Notes: a model not told the origin generated them from the letters alone. A stretch of DNA of 64,000 nucleotides from Neckera pumila (GCA_963969595.1 OZ018408.1:29450108-29514107); one strand, 5' to 3'. Shown: positions 13,270 to 26,790, counted from the first letter of the stretch. Numbers and translations are program-made.

Positions 13270-15357
13270 TTTTACAAAAACCTACACGGCGAGGAAGATT
13301 ACCAGGTAAAAAGCCAAAATGTCAAGTCCAAATCAGAGCATCGAATTCTGACATCCAACTGGCATTCATTGCATCGGGGAGAGGAGAGCAATTGCCAGAA
13401 CAAATGCAAGAAGACCACTAGTCCTCGTCCTTGTTCTCCAAACCTAAGGTTGACCCCCTTGTCTTCGACAACTGCGGTTCCACCACAGCAATTCATCAAA
13501 GAGGGATCTCAAATCAGAATTATTCCATCGATGAGTACTTGTTTTCCCTGGTAGGATTTCAAGAGCTCCGTCATCGTCACCTCTACGGCAGGTGTACATA
13601 CCCTAGAATTAACAAGCAAGAGCATAAAAGAGGCCCCGGTACAACTGTCATAGCTATCCAGTCGACTTCAGTAGCACCAATCTCATGTAGACTGGATTGG
13701 ATGACCCAAAATCAAACTTCCTGTGAGAAAAATAAACCCTTCTTCTAATTTACAGCATCGCAGGGGTAGACATACGTCAACAGGCAAGCTACAACAACAG
13801 CACGAGGTTACAGCATTGGCGAAAATACTACAGGATCAATCACTCCTGGAAATTACATTTTCAATGAATTGAGTGATTCATAGAGCTCGCAATCTGTTGA
13901 AATTCATTTTATTAAAGCACCTCGACATTACCAGCTTCTGTCCCCACGCGATGCACCTCTGCGGCGACCTCCTTCGTGCGCTCCTTCAAAAGCTCAGCAA
14001 AATCCTCCAGTCACTCTTTGTAGCTGTTAAAAAAAACAAAAAAATACGCATCAAAAGGACCAAACCAATCCAACAAACCTTAAACGATTTGAATAAGAGA
14101 AATTCAAGACTAAGCGCAGTGATCTCCAAACTCCTAAAAGACGATCAACCACATCGGCACGTCTTCCGAGCACAAGTCAAATACGGCAAGAAGAGGATTC
14201 TGTAGCAGGAGAGGTTTTCAACCTAGATTTCCAAGCGAAGCGACCATGCGAGACGCGTCAGAGAAACAGATCGACGGGATTCTTTGTCCACCTTGAATTC
14301 ACACAAGCATGGACGCAATTCCGTCCTACAAATGATACCGACGATGACCAGACCTCAGAGCTCTTCTCTGTGACTGGAAAAATCTCAGCCTTGTGCGCAT
14401 CAGAATCCAGAAGACACGCAGGTTCACTCAGAGCTTCCAAATGATCCACAAAACAACGCGCAACAGCAGGCGCACATCCGTAGTAATGGGAACCCTGCAT
14501 TTAGGGTTTGGGGAGCAGTGCAGATCATCAGTGGAGTGATGTCCACGGAAATGGATGAAACCTGCAACATATGGATGAAAATTATTTATTAATCCAAAAG
14601 AGTGTACATTCATCCAAAATAGTTGGTGATAGTTTACGTTTCATCCATTGGAAAAAGGAAGAATTTATTTTGCCAAATATTCTCTATAAAAAATTTTGCT
14701 TTGCTTTTCAGTGAAAATTCGCTCAGAAAAAAGTCCTGCAAAACCCCCATGACCACTTTAGCTGGTTACTCTGCCAGTGCAGGAATTTGAAGGGCGGAAT
14801 TTGAATAAAAGTTGTATTATATCCCTAATTTTGTAATTTTATAAAAGAAATGCGCTTACTGTTGAAGGATTGTCAAATTAATAGCCCTTCATTTTTCTTT
14901 TATGTGTGCGCATGCGGTGAACCTACATACATTGTCAAAATTAAAGTAATAAAATATACAAATTTATCAAAAAATAAGTATATAATAAAATTAATTGAAT
15001 TCAATAAAACAACAAAGTATGTTTCAAACTTCTAAGTTCACCTTGAGTCTTTACAAGAGTATGTGACACTAATTTACCAAGTCACACTATTTTGAATTAG
15101 TACAAGTTAATTCTACTGATGATATTTATATCATAGAGGGTTTATCTAAATTGAAATATGAAACTTTGTGCGGCGACTGGAGGATTTGTTTGTTTATTTG
15201 CATGGTGTATTTGTGGATGTATTTGTGGGTGTATTTGTGTATTTGTAATATCTCTTCTTTCCTTGCCATCTATGGATTTTTCCTGAAAAATATAAATAAT
15301 TACAAAAAATTGATATCTCTTCCTTGCAATATAACCATTGATGGTTGTGCTCAACTA
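13270..15357. other. Upstream region of GPN3 and gene-free spacer
   Basis: From 13270 to about 14520 base composition is more balanced, as expected for a 5' untranslated region and promoter; no second gene is recognised there. Between 14540 and 14650 the motif TTCATCC or its complement occurs four times. Beyond 14650 the DNA is AT-rich with no gene. Confidence 0.4.
14550..14650. repeat. Cluster of TTCATCC motifs upstream of GPN3
   Basis: GGATGAA occurs twice (near 14552 and 14573) and TTCATCC twice (near 14610 and 14640) within about 100 bp. The same heptamer is clustered at 55105-55545, upstream of RRP43 and the hydrolase. It could be a remnant of an element or a shared promoter motif. Confidence 0.35.
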
Positions 15358-15798
15358 AGGTAAACCAACCCATTGTGGTCAAACTTTAGAGTCTACCCTC
15401 ATGCCATCGCTGAAACTTCTCAAATTTTTTCCCACACAAAGATAAGTGTGAGAGAAAGTGAAGATATTTGAACTTGTATTTTTCGGACCAAATATGAATT
15501 AGTTATGAATTTTTTAAGTGATCAGCCCATTGAGGTCTGTAGGCCACCTTATGACCAACAAAATCTGAATCCAATATGGTCATCTTCCTACCCAATGCAG
15601 TCACAACATTTTCAAACATGAAAGACCTAAAAAATCAGATTTTACAAAGAATTTTACACTAAAAAGTTGAAAGTACCTATTGAGGTCACTAATTACTCCA
15701 TAATTATCATGTAAGGCATTGATTGTGGTCTGAAAAACCACAATGGGATCATTAGGTGTCCATCATGGGCCATTTAACCGCAATGGGATCTTTTACCT
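15358..15798. mobile_element. Family A MITE, 441 bp
   Basis: Flanked by TA on both sides (15356-15357 and 15799-15800). The left end is AGGTAAACCAACCCATTGTG, and the right end, read on the other strand, starts AGGTAAAAGATCCCATTG. It aligns in reverse orientation with the 440-bp element at 48536, for example GGATCATTAGGTGTCC near 15748 against GGACACCTGATGATCC near 48575. The near-equal length and the TA flanks define a discrete non-autonomous element. No coding potential. Confidence 0.75.
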
Positions 15799-18700
15799 TA
15801 CACAAAGTCTTTCTATATTACTACATTACATCAATTTCCTTGAAAATAAAATTTTGTGGTGACTAATTTTCTAGGTGTTGCTAATTTTTCTTTCACTGGT
15901 AAAACAAATCATTGTACTTTGCGGTGTTTTACTCCAAATACTAAAGATTCTAAACAAATCAATGGCTTCAATTTCCTTTCTACACAAATACATCCTCATT
16001 AATGCTTCCAAAGTTCATTATACGGCTCCATTGTTATTTTTTCATCAAATTTTGTTTTGAAGAGCCACAATCACAAGCTACGGTTGGTGGACTGGGGTGG
16101 CTAGCTAACATGACTAACTAACTGAAGTCCCTAAAGATGGACTTCCATATAAAGAAATTGACCAAACCTTGTAGACAAAAAATGCTCTAGAATTCTAAAT
16201 GGAAGTGCGTAGTATTTGCAAGAAGATAATCAAAATTGTTAGTTGACTAAATTTTAGGGAGAGGCTCATAAATAGTGAAAGAATCAACTTTTTGACTATC
16301 AAATTTTTTAATAAATCCTGCAAGGAGTCCCGAGACAATAAATTTCTATAAAATGACTTTCACTTTATTATTGTAGAAACACATTATGCCGCTATTTGGT
16401 TCAAAAGCTATCATATTTGATTGAGTTTCTATCACAAGGCATCATCTTTCTAGGATTATTATTGGATTGAATTTTTTGGTTGCTTTTAGTTTGGCAACAA
16501 GACCAAGCTACTCCTAAAATGTATTTTTTCCCTACTCACATAGATGTGTACACATATGGAAGTCAACAAAGCTATTGCGATTTTATAAAACTTAATTGCC
16601 AAAATTCAAATACGTGTGCTAACTTGGGATTATGATTGCAAAATTAGAATCAGAGTGTTTCCATACAAAGTTAGAATCATAATACTAGAAGTGATTGTAT
16701 TATGATTCTAGCTTTGCACAGAAGTTTGCCTTAGGCTTGTTTTAAGCCTTTGACCTTGATACCAATTTCTAATATGGATTGTTGACAAAATGCAATAGCC
16801 ATTTCTCAATATTTGCTCTAATATCTATTTAAATATCCTTCCTAGTGTCCATTGAAATATCCACTTTTTCTTTTTAATCCCACCTTTCTTTTGCAAGTTT
16901 TGTTTTTTGACCCTAGCCCTGGACCTTGATGAACAATAAAAAGAATTGCTTTTCTTTTTAAGGTCTCCAAGTTTCTCTCCCTTTATATAGAACCATTTTG
17001 CAAGGTAAAGAGCACTACAACCTTCAAAATCCAACACTAATTCCAATGGTCTTCCTATATGATCAAAAGTGGCCGATCCCTACATACAAGAATTGAAATA
17101 AATGAAGTGAAAAACTTCAAGGAAATAAACAAAATGCATCATAGACAGACAAATTGTGTCATGTATATTTATACAATTAAAATATAGTGGCTCTTATAAG
17201 CTTTCATACACTTCAAAATTGCCAAAACTAATCGAAACATTAGATTTTTCAACAAATTTTGGACTTGTTGAGTTAGAAACTATACACTTGTATAAAATGA
17301 TTTTTCAAAAAAAATGGAATAAAATTTAGATATTTTTCAAATTAATTCAAAATTATTAGTCTAAAAACAATAAATACAAGAGAATTTTTTTCAAGATTCT
17401 TCATTAAATGGAATGAGGATTTTTTTGGAAATTTGTGGTAAACTTTACATAGGTGTTTCACTTGTACCTCAACATACAAGTTGACCATCAACTTTGAATT
17501 ATCTTAATTAAGATTTTCAATACAAATTTTTGATTAAAAATAAATAAATTATAGCACTGTAGCATCAAGAGTCTCAAAATATATTTCAAAAAAAAAATTA
17601 TTTTAAATTTAAAAAATTTCTTAAGTATTACTTAACTTGATTTTTTACTTTTTAGTAATTTGGTGTTTTCTTAGAATTAAAGCATTTTGAGCTTAAGGTT
17701 GCAAGTTTTTTGCTTTTGAGCATCAATTGTAAGAAAAATCATATTCCTAGGAAGCCAATTTATTTTTCTATCTTTAAAAACAATTTGAAAAAATACACCC
17801 AAAATTGCTTAGTAGCTTGACTAAATTTCTAATTGCACCTCAAGTGGACTTAAGGTAAAAATTGAAAATAGTTGACATACAATCTTGGTTGTTAGAGAAT
17901 TTTTTTTTAATAGTAAGTGATCCAATCTTAGTTGCCCAATGAAAGAGAATCAAAAACCATTCTTATTGTTTTTGTTTGGCAATACAACAAAACTCCTCCT
18001 ATAATTTAATTTAAGGTAGGGACATCCAAATGCACCAAGTGCCTAATAGCGCCACTTAATCAAATGATTAAATTGAATACATTTCCTAAATCAATATCTA
18101 CTTAGTCTTGAAGAAACAGTTTTGAAGCATCAACCCTTTTTTTATTGTTTATAACTTTTGCATATGATATCTAAATGATGTATTCTTAGGTGTATGTAAA
18201 TCTCCTATATTTTTCAACGATGAAACAAAAAAATTTACCAATCTAAAAATATAAATTATACCTAGTAGAAAAATGAAATTTTTAGGTGTCCTTTTCTAAT
18301 CATTATTCATATAGAACTCCTAAACTCCACAAAAGCAATTTTGATTCTATAAAATAAGAAATTGAAGGTGGATCATTGAAATCCGCATGCATTTCCAAAA
18401 ACAAGTCCCAGAAAAACCAAGAAAAAATAGATGCTTGTTGTACACTATTCAAAGTAAAATCATTGAAAATTAGAGTATAATTTAATAAAATCTACCAATC
18501 CAAATTTGACCTCTCATTACTTTTCATATTATAATCAAATATTGTTCTTGAATTTTGCCTAACTTTGCAATTTTTCTTTACTTTTCTTTTCTTTTAAACA
18601 ATGAGTAACATCAATAAAAATTGCAATGAAAAAAACAAGTAGTCAATCTAGGTCTAAACCCAATTTGGTTGGTAGTCAAAATAAGAGTCAATTTCCACTT

Positions 18701-19384
18701 AGAAGTGGAGATTAGCAAAAGACACGCCTAAAACACCAAATAGATTACATTGCAAATTGTCTTTACATCGTTAAAAATTGAAAGCTTTCTAGTACTCAAA
18801 AGTTGTTGTCAAAGAAATTTACTAGATTTAATCTCATTTCTTTTTGTCAAGAACCACTCAAAATTGCCACTTTTGTTGTATTTGTCTAAAAAAACATAAC
18901 TTTTTTTAGAATCTAATTATAATATCTCCTACACTTGTCTCAGACCATGTGGTAAAACTTTGTGATGTTTGATTGTATAGATCGAAAGGTATCAACAATC
19001 AAAGTGAAAGAAAATGTTTTTTTGGGACCCTATCTAAAAAACTTAGATGGCTTTAACAACATTTGTGGGATTTTTTCTACTACAAGTTTTGAATTTCTAC
19101 TTTTATCATAATGAGGGCCATTTTAGTATAGTGACGAACAAAATTGAGTACAAAATTTGAAGTGCCAACTTTCACAAACAACTACAGTTTTTTTAAAGAT
19201 TGCTTTCAAAATTTGAAAGTTGAGTGAAACAATATATACAATATTGTGCATACGTGCAAAGTTGCACATCAAATTGATAACAAAACACTCCACTACAAGG
19301 CCAAATCAACATCTATGTTTTGTACTCACTATTGTTCACAGTAAATCCTCAAACTTCAATATTTTGTTTAATAATTGTTTGCTT
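15799..19384. other. Gene-free AT-rich region
   Basis: No gene recognised. Open frames are short and compositionally biased. A sequence near 16755-16767 (TTGATACCAATTTC) resembles, on the minus strand, an initiator-Met tRNA primer binding site, but I see no LTR beside it. At 18013 a TA-AGGTAGGGACATCC start resembles the terminal hexamer of other elements here, without a partner end. Confidence 0.4.
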
Positions 19385-20340
19385 TCAAAACAATAGAAAT
19401 CTTTTTTGGTATACTTTTGTAAAGCTTCTTACAACCTTCTGCATCAAAACTAGGATAAATAGTACACACATTCTTCTACAATACTGAAACCCTGCAGGCC
19501 TTGGAGTGCTTTGGTTCAAATATTCTTTGAGAAGGGCCCAAAAGTATTCCACTGGATTCGAATCTAAGAAAGTGAGCTGGCCATTGGAGGAGTTGAAATG
19601 GTTGGGAATAAGAGTCACAAGTGAATACTTTTTGTTGTATGTTTGGGATCATTTTCATATTGAAAAAACATCCTATTAGGGTCTAAGTTGTAATTTTGTA
19701 TGGTGCTCCACAAGTGGGTTTCTAAAATATTTATGTACAAATGCTACTCCTACCTTCAATTTGGTACCAAGCACCAGGCCCCAAGCATACAATCCCAAAT
19801 CATGATTGAACCACCACTATATTTGACAATTTGACTAACATGTTGATGTCCACGTCTTTTCCCTTTTTTCAACCAACACATGATCTACCATATGACTGAA
19901 ATACGTCTCATTTAATGTTGGTCTCATTGCTGAAAATAACACATTTTGAATCATCGACAATCCAATTTTTGTACTAGTGAGCAAATCTCAACCTTGCAAG
20001 AAAATGTTTTTCAACAAGAAGAGGATTTTTTTGTTGCACACAAGCACCAAACTTGCTTCTCTTAAAGCACACCTCAAAGTAATTTCTGAAAAGTGGTCAC
20101 CTGTATTTTCTCAAAGTTGCCTTGCAGCCGTACTTGCTGTTTTCAGACGACTAGTTGTGACGAGGCGCACACCATGTTCCCTCTCTCGCTCTCCTAGAAT
20201 CCTTGGACATCCTCTCTTTGCTTCTCTACTTCACCACTAATCTCAATCCTTTCTCAGATGAACTACTAAAGATTGACTCATTCCAAATAATGCTGCAACC
20301 TTACGTATAGAAACGTCGCTTCTAAGTTGCACCAACGCTT
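19385..20340 (-). pseudogene. Decayed Tc1-like transposase
   Basis: Read on the minus strand from about 20340 down to 19385, fragments in several frames match a Tc1/mariner transposase in the correct order. They are a helix-turn-helix region (DVSIRKVAALFGMSQS, about 20320-20265); the block KYSGGSIMIWDC (about 19825-19790); and the block around the second catalytic Asp, FFQYENDPKHTTKS (about 19670-19628). The DxNPxE block follows, as LDSNPVEYFWALLKE (about 19570-19525). Stop codons and at least two frameshifts interrupt the frame, so it is not functional. I could not identify its terminal inverted repeats. Confidence 0.75.
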
Positions 20341-21719
20341 AGTGCTTATGTGATTCACTCAATGGAGGCATATGAATACAACTGACAAATATAGATTCTA
20401 TAGAAAAAGAGCTACACAATGTTCTAAAAACTCCCTCAAATCTTACAACAAAAAGTGCAAAATGGAATTTTGAAGTTGGCCAAGAATTTGTGCACAAAAC
20501 TGAGTAGTGGCGGCTTCGTGCTTCAATGGCAACTTTCTTGTGACAAGCCCTAGTTTGTATGATGACAACATTTTTCATCCATGGAGCAGATTGAATGAGC
20601 ATAAAAAATGTTGTTTGAGTTCACTATGAGTTAGTGACTTGTTGCTTTCAAACTTCAGTTCTCTATTAGTGTTCAGAAAGTGGTACTTAGTTTTGTTTGT
20701 CACTGTAATGTCTCCACCAATTTTTAGAGGTATTGAAGATGGTAAACACCTCCAATAATACCTTGCAATGCATGCAAGTGCTTTGAATTTACAATACATA
20801 GGTCATTTTTTAAAATGCAATTTTCATTTTATAGTTTTACAAGTGCGAGATCCGAATGGTGGATTTAATGCCACATATATTCTTTATAAGCAAAAAAACT
20901 ATAAAAGAAACAGTTTCTCCATTTCCAATTGAACTCAACAGGTCCATGCCCTCACCAATGAAGCTAAGAGTATGTGCAATTTGGAAGAAAGGGAACAAAT
21001 GTGCCCCCTTCCTATTCTCGGCATGTTCTTCTGATATTTTTAACGTGTTTTCAATATTATGACTTTGAGCTACCACTTGTATGTGGGCCATATCAAATAA
21101 ACTTTTTGTCATGCTTCGTAGCCGCAATGCAAATTTGTGAGCTTAATTGTGGCTCTCTAAAACAACATTGGTGCCGGCTCTTTGTTTCGGTTGGTTTTTT
21201 AATACCAATATACAATTCTTCTACTTCCACCATTCACCCTTGCTTTTGCCTCTAAGTCTTCTTCTTGTATTAATTGCTTGTTTCTATTTCCCTTCATGAC
21301 ATTGCTCCAATTCGATGCAATTTGCAGGGGGGCTTATAGTCAGCCCAATCACAAGACAACACATAAGCTATTCCAATATTTATGGTACAATTCTTGTTCT
21401 CTCTATGCACCCCGTCCGATCCACAATCCACTAGATCTGCTCCCATTTTCAATGCAATTTTCTTTGCTACATTTCACTTTCCTTTTTCCTTTTTGTTTTC
21501 CGTTTCCTTTTCAATATTTTGTCTCCCTTTCACTATTCTGTTGCATTGCCTTCCATCTGGAGAAACCTATTTTTGTTAAAGATTTGTTTTTCTGATTCAT
21601 TTCAAGTTTACTTCATACATCATCTAATGAATTACTCTTTTTTTTAATTTCCTTTTACCATGAATTTTCTTATTCCTACTTTGATACTAATGAAATTATT
21701 TTTTGCTCACTAGATTCCA
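20341..21719. other. Spacer between two transposase relics
   Basis: No gene is recognised. The open frames at 20837-21127 and 21278-21595 have no domain I know. The stretch is probably element-derived, since it separates two transposase relics in opposite orientation. Confidence 0.35.
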
Positions 21720-23782
21720 ATGCAGACAAGAATGTTGAGTGATAATGAGGGAGCTCTAATCATTGAGATGCATCAAGGTGGGATGTAATGCAAAGACATT
21801 GCCAAATCAATGAAAATGCCCCGTTCTACTCTGCCTATTGTTTTGACAAGGTGGAAAACATCCAGATGCATTACAATTCAGAAATTAGGATTTTAGCCTA
21901 GAAATCTATTTAATTATGCAGTGGGAGACCTCTCTTGGCTTCTCAATCATGATCCATACCAACATTTTGGGAACACTTGCAACAACATTTCAAGTGCATT
22001 GGAATGCCATCCACACATGCATCCAAAGGCTTGGTTTTGGGAACTATGTAGCTTCTAAAAAACCCTATCCGAGTATAGAAAAGAAAGCTCAAAGATTGGC
22101 ATTTGCTTGCGAATATTGTCATTGAATAGATGAAGATTAGAAGAATGTCACCTTGATGGATGAGTTGTCATTTGATGTTGGCAAGAACTCTCTACAGTTT
22201 AGAATTTGGAGAAAGTTATATGAAAATTACACATCAAATTGTCTTGCACCTAATTTTAAATTCAAACAAACATTGGTGATGGTTTCGGGGCTTTTACAAG
22301 ATTCCGCAAATGTCCATTGGTCTTTATGCCTCAAGGTGGACAAAACGCAAGAATGTTTATGGGATCACATTGAATGGGTTCTACTTTATGCATAATAGGT
22401 GATTGCAAGAATGACTTAGAGTACTATGTCACACCTTAGCTTTTCTTTTTTCTTTTGGCCATAACTTTTGTCTTTTAGCTCCAAATGACTTGAAATTTAC
22501 AGAGAAGCTACTTATAACTATTATATACCTTAAATAATTTTTTGGAATTTTTCAAAAATACTTTATTATTTTTGAACAGACCCGATAACTTCTCACAATG
22601 GCTGATTTAGGGGTTTTTAGCACTAATTGGAACCCAAAAAAAAGAATTTTGAGCTAAAATTTTGAAAGGGTGGTTTCTTAGTAGACTAGTAGCTATTGTC
22701 CAAAGGAATTTCAAAAGTACTTATTTTTTTGTGGTGTAGAGGTCCACAAATAGAGCTTCTTTCTACATTTTTTTTGAAATACGCAAAACAATATTTTGGT
22801 GAACTTTTTGGTCAAATCTCATCACCAAAAAGTCTTCTCAAATGTTTGATTTTTATAAAAAAATTCAAAAAAAATCCTATATTTTACAAATTTAAATGTT
22901 AGAAGTGATATTTTTTTCACCCAAATTTTGTGTGAATTCTATGTCCAAAAGTCTAGTGAAGAAAATACCACTTCTAACATTTAAATTTGTAAAAAATAGT
23001 ATTTTTTTTTGAAAAGCTATATTAAAATCAAACATTTGAGAAGATTTTTTGGTGATGAGATTTGACCAAAAAGTTCACCAAAATATTGTTTTGCAACTTT
23101 GAAAAAAAATGTAGAAAGAAGCTCTATTTGTGGATCTCTACACCACATAAAAATAAGTATTTTTAAAATTCCTTTAGACAATAGCTACTGGTCAACTAAG
23201 AAACCACCCTCTCAAAATTTCAGCTCAAAATTTGTTTTTTTGAGCTTAAATAGTGCTAAAACCCCCTAAATCAGCCATTGTGAGAAATTTTTGGGGTTGT
23301 TTAAAAATAGTAAATTATTTTTGAAAAATCTTCAAAAATCAGGTAATGTATATAATGATTACAAGTAGCTTCCCTATAAATTTTGAGTCATTTGGACCTA
23401 AAAGACAAAAGTTATAGCCAAAACAAAAATAAAAAAATAGGGTGTGACCGAACGCAACAAATAGTATAGGTCATTCTTGCAATCACCCTAATGAACCTCA
23501 TAAATTTATATTTATGGAAGGCGGGTACTCTAAATCAAGAGATGAAGAGACTAAATTGGCCTCTAAATTTACCCAACTTGAATCCCTTAGAGAAATTGTG
23601 GAAGATAATTAAAGATCTATTGCAACACCAAAGCAAGACAAACAACAAGAAAGAAATGATCTAACAAATTCAAGCACTATAGGATGAAGTATCTCTACAA
23701 CAACTACAATGCCTAATTTCAAACATGTCCAATCGAATGCAAGTAGTAATTTTGGCGAAGGATAATAGCACTAGATTGTAGA
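21720..23782 (+). pseudogene. Decayed Tc1-like transposase, split by a fold-back element
   Basis: The plus strand carries an N-terminal helix-turn-helix (about 21760-21850, DIAKSMKMPRSTLPIVL). It is followed by KKPYPSIEKKAQRLAFA (about 22058-22108), the first catalytic block with DELSF (about 22157-22171) and the LVMVSGLL block (about 22276). The frame stops at 22395. From 23489 the gene resumes: FMEGG (near 23513) sits where these enzymes have FMQDG, so the second catalytic Asp is probably lost. WPPNLPNLNPLEKLWKIIKD follows at about 23560-23620. Stops and frameshifts occur in both halves. The gap between them is exactly the TA-flanked element 22398-23488. It is non-functional. Confidence 0.75.
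22398..23488. mobile_element. 1.09-kb fold-back (long inverted repeat) element inserted in a transposase gene
   Basis: The element is nearly palindromic over its whole length. The left end reads TA-GGTGATTGCAAGAATGAC, and the right end reads GTCATTCTTGCAATCACCC-TA. Each arm is about 525 bp, and the arms meet around a loop of about 40 bp near 22925-22965. Matching internal blocks include AGAGCTTCTTTCTACATTT (about 22754) against its complement near 23105. TA flanks (22396-22397 and 23489-23490) fit a Tc1/mariner-type insertion. It encodes no transposase and must have been moved in trans. Confidence 0.8.
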
Positions 23783-26130
23783 TAGTATATCCAAAAGATC
23801 CAAAGTGTTGTATGATTTTGAATTTTCCATGTACATTTTTGTTATGATGATAAATTACTCTTCACTACAATTTCGACGCAACTTGTGGTTTGGAAATTGG
23901 TCCATTTTTAAGTTTGATAAAACTTACTAAAGTTTCTAAACTTCTTAGCTAGTGAAAATTGCCAAGAATTAAAAATTTGTAAGTTTATTGGACCCTATTA
24001 TACAATATTAATGCTAGACCTAGGGCTACTTTATACTATGGTAGGGAAGTGCACCGGTCAAGAATTGCAGAATTAGAGTAAAATTAAATAATTGGAGGAA
24101 ATTTTGTTTTTCACAAGATTGGGATTACACTGCAGCCAAGAATTGTCGGATGGAGAACTTCAAACATGGATGAAAAAGATGACATGGCTACCTAAGTATG
24201 TGACAACACTATTTGTAAAAGGAATTCTTTAGGGGTCAAGTTTTTTGGATGGCCTCAACTCTTAGGACAAGATACTGAGCCTCCGGACTCGAGGAGTGCA
24301 GTCTTTGAAAAAAATAAGGATACAGGTGCAAACACTAGGTATTTTATTGGGGGTATTATTTTGTCTACTTCTTATTTTGCACCCTATCAGTATGTAATAT
24401 TCTAATATGGTTCATTAAAAAAGAATCATACATTAATTGTAATTTCTAATTGCAATGAATATATCATATGCTACACTAGTTCAATATTTTTACACTACTT
24501 GCAAATACAAAATTGGATGTAGGATTTAAGGTTTACAATTAGGAGGCTTCTCAATCCCTTAGCACTCCAAGGTCTAGAAACTCATGATTAATTCCACAAA
24601 GCTCCAAAAAATATGAAACAATTGGGGTTAGATGCCAATTTCATTTGTCTTTCAAGAAAAAATTATTGAAAATTATTTCAAGAAGTTATCATCACCAACC
24701 TTGGTAGTTTCATAAACCTAATCAATTTTGAGATATATTTTGCTTAGATTTGTGGATCAACTATCATATTGGATGCAAACAATTTTTTTTTTCATATCAA
24801 GTCTGTTGAGCTTGACAAATTTTCTTTTCATCACCACAAACAGCAAATGAAACACAATTTCATTTCAAAAGGAAGAAAACAAAATTGCCAACCACAAGTG
24901 GCCTAGCTTCATTCACAAATTTTTAGTAGCAAAATAGATATTCATGTAAAGTGAAGATATTTATAGCTTCAAAAATCAAAATCCAATACTATTCCTTTTG
25001 TGTAAAAAAAACTCAGAATCCAAATGTAGACTTTCTCATGAGCTGGATTGTAAACTCACTTCGTCAACCCTTTCCTTTCCCATAATAAGTACTGCTTTTG
25101 GGGACATGCATTTTTCAATGCATTCTCGTATACATGTGTTCAAAATTTATACTCAAGAACATAGAATAATAACCACAGACTACATGTTAATTTCATACTC
25201 AACTGCAATCTCATTTAATCCTCAAACTAAGATTGCTAGATGTAAATTAGATCATTTGAGCTTAAAGAATCTAGAACAAAAGGACAATGTAGTATAAATG
25301 AGGGATTGAATGTCAGCCCTAAAACCTAATAGGACTTTTGTTCCACTAAATTAATAAAAAGTAGGATATCCTAAGTCTAATTTTTTTTAATGAATCTCAT
25401 TATTCTACACCCTATAGTATTTACAATACATCCAATGACATTTTACATACATCATAATACAATCAATATAATGATAATTTTTAGCACCGATATTTTTTTG
25501 GCCCCTTGTATTTGTTTGTTCCTATATTTCTACTTCTATTGCTTATTGCACCCCTTAAGCCTCTGAAGAACTCCAACTTCATTTACTATTTTTTCATCAT
25601 GGTATATCTCAGTCATGCGATGAGGGCTTCTTTTATTTCAAATAGCATTAGTTGGCTCTTTGCCTCTTTTTCTTTCACATCGCAAAACTCTCCTCTTTAT
25701 GAAGTTGTCCAATGAACTTCAATTGGTGAAGTTGTCCAGGACTTTGACTTCAATTGGTGAAGTTGTCCGGAAGACTTCGTTGCTTGGTGGTTACACTACA
25801 ACCAGTCAAAATTTCTTATGGTATTATTTTAATGTCTTTTCATCTTCTTTGATATTCCATTGGTTTCCTCAAATATTCATATTTGGCCAAAATTTCTTGA
25901 CCGATTGATGCTTTTCTCTACTATAGTGTAAAGCGGTCCTTATGGTCATGCTCGACTAATGATTATGCCTAACCCATGTGTTGTTTGCACTATAAGCCTT
26001 CCTCTTTGGACCCTTTTTATATCCACTACTTTCTTCGAGACTGTTGTTGTAGCCTTTTCTTGCCCCCCATGAAAGTCAATGAATTTTTCCTTGCCTAAGT
26101 TGCCACCCCTCGAGCTACTTTTAGCAATAA
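23783..26130. other. Gene-free region
   Basis: AT-rich, no gene recognised. A 28-bp direct repeat containing TTCAATTGGTGAAGTTGTCC occurs twice at about 25716-25770. The open frames at 24998-25297 and 25506-25908 have no recognisable domain. Confidence 0.4.
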
Positions 26131-26335
26131 AAGCCCATAACTTTTGAACATCGCAATGGAATCATGTAAATTTTCCATCCCACAAATCTAATACATTTCT
26201 ATATGCCTGCAAAAAGTTTTAGAAAATCGTGTCAAAAATTGAGGTCACACTAACCTACCCCAAATCCCAAGAGTCCCTTGAGGGGACTTTGGGGCTTTAG
26301 GGGTAAATTTGCTCGGATCAAGGTGGTCCTACCTT
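26130..26335. mobile_element. Right end of a family D/E composite element (fragment)
   Basis: Near 26265-26312, CCCTTGAGGGGACTTTGGGG followed by CTTTAGGGGTAAA matches the right terminus of family E. It is followed within 15 bp by GGATCAAGGTGGTCCTACCT and TTA, which matches the right terminus of the family D element ending at 48425. This is the same order and near-adjacency seen at 48260-48425. The left part of the composite is missing. Confidence 0.45.
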
Positions 26336-26466
26336 AATCTGTTTTCTATTCCCACACAACATAAAGTTTGCTTTTGAAGAAGGAGGTCCATAATCCGTCC
26401 CTTTCAGCCTATCCACCTCATCAATAATTAGAGTAGATATTTAAAGAATATGGCACTAGTTCCTAG

Positions 26467-26790
26467 ATAAGGTAGACCATCCCATTTCCGTTCGCTCCCT
26501 AATTCCGTCATCCTACTTTAGGTCCAATTCCATCCCAAAATCATTCATAACAATTCATTTTCTTACAAAATTGCTACATTAATGCCAACAAGGGGTTACG
26601 TGTCAATCCTTTAATGGTGAAAACTTCAATACCATTGAATACATAGGAGAGCGATTATGGGTTGTTTATAGGATGTCCATGACTCCTTTACATGAATGGT
26701 TTTATCATTTTTGGACAAGCCACTTCAAAAATTCACATGAATTACAATTTTAATTGAAAAATTATAATTCCACTTGGTCTTGATTTGTGA
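26467..26790. mobile_element. Family A MITE fragment
   Basis: It starts TA-AGGTAGACCATCCCATT. The segment 26650-26770 (ATGGGTTGTTTATAGGATGT, then TTTTTGGACAAGCCACTTC) resembles 48780-48870 of the intact copy. The right terminus is not found, so this copy is truncated or strongly decayed. Confidence 0.45.
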
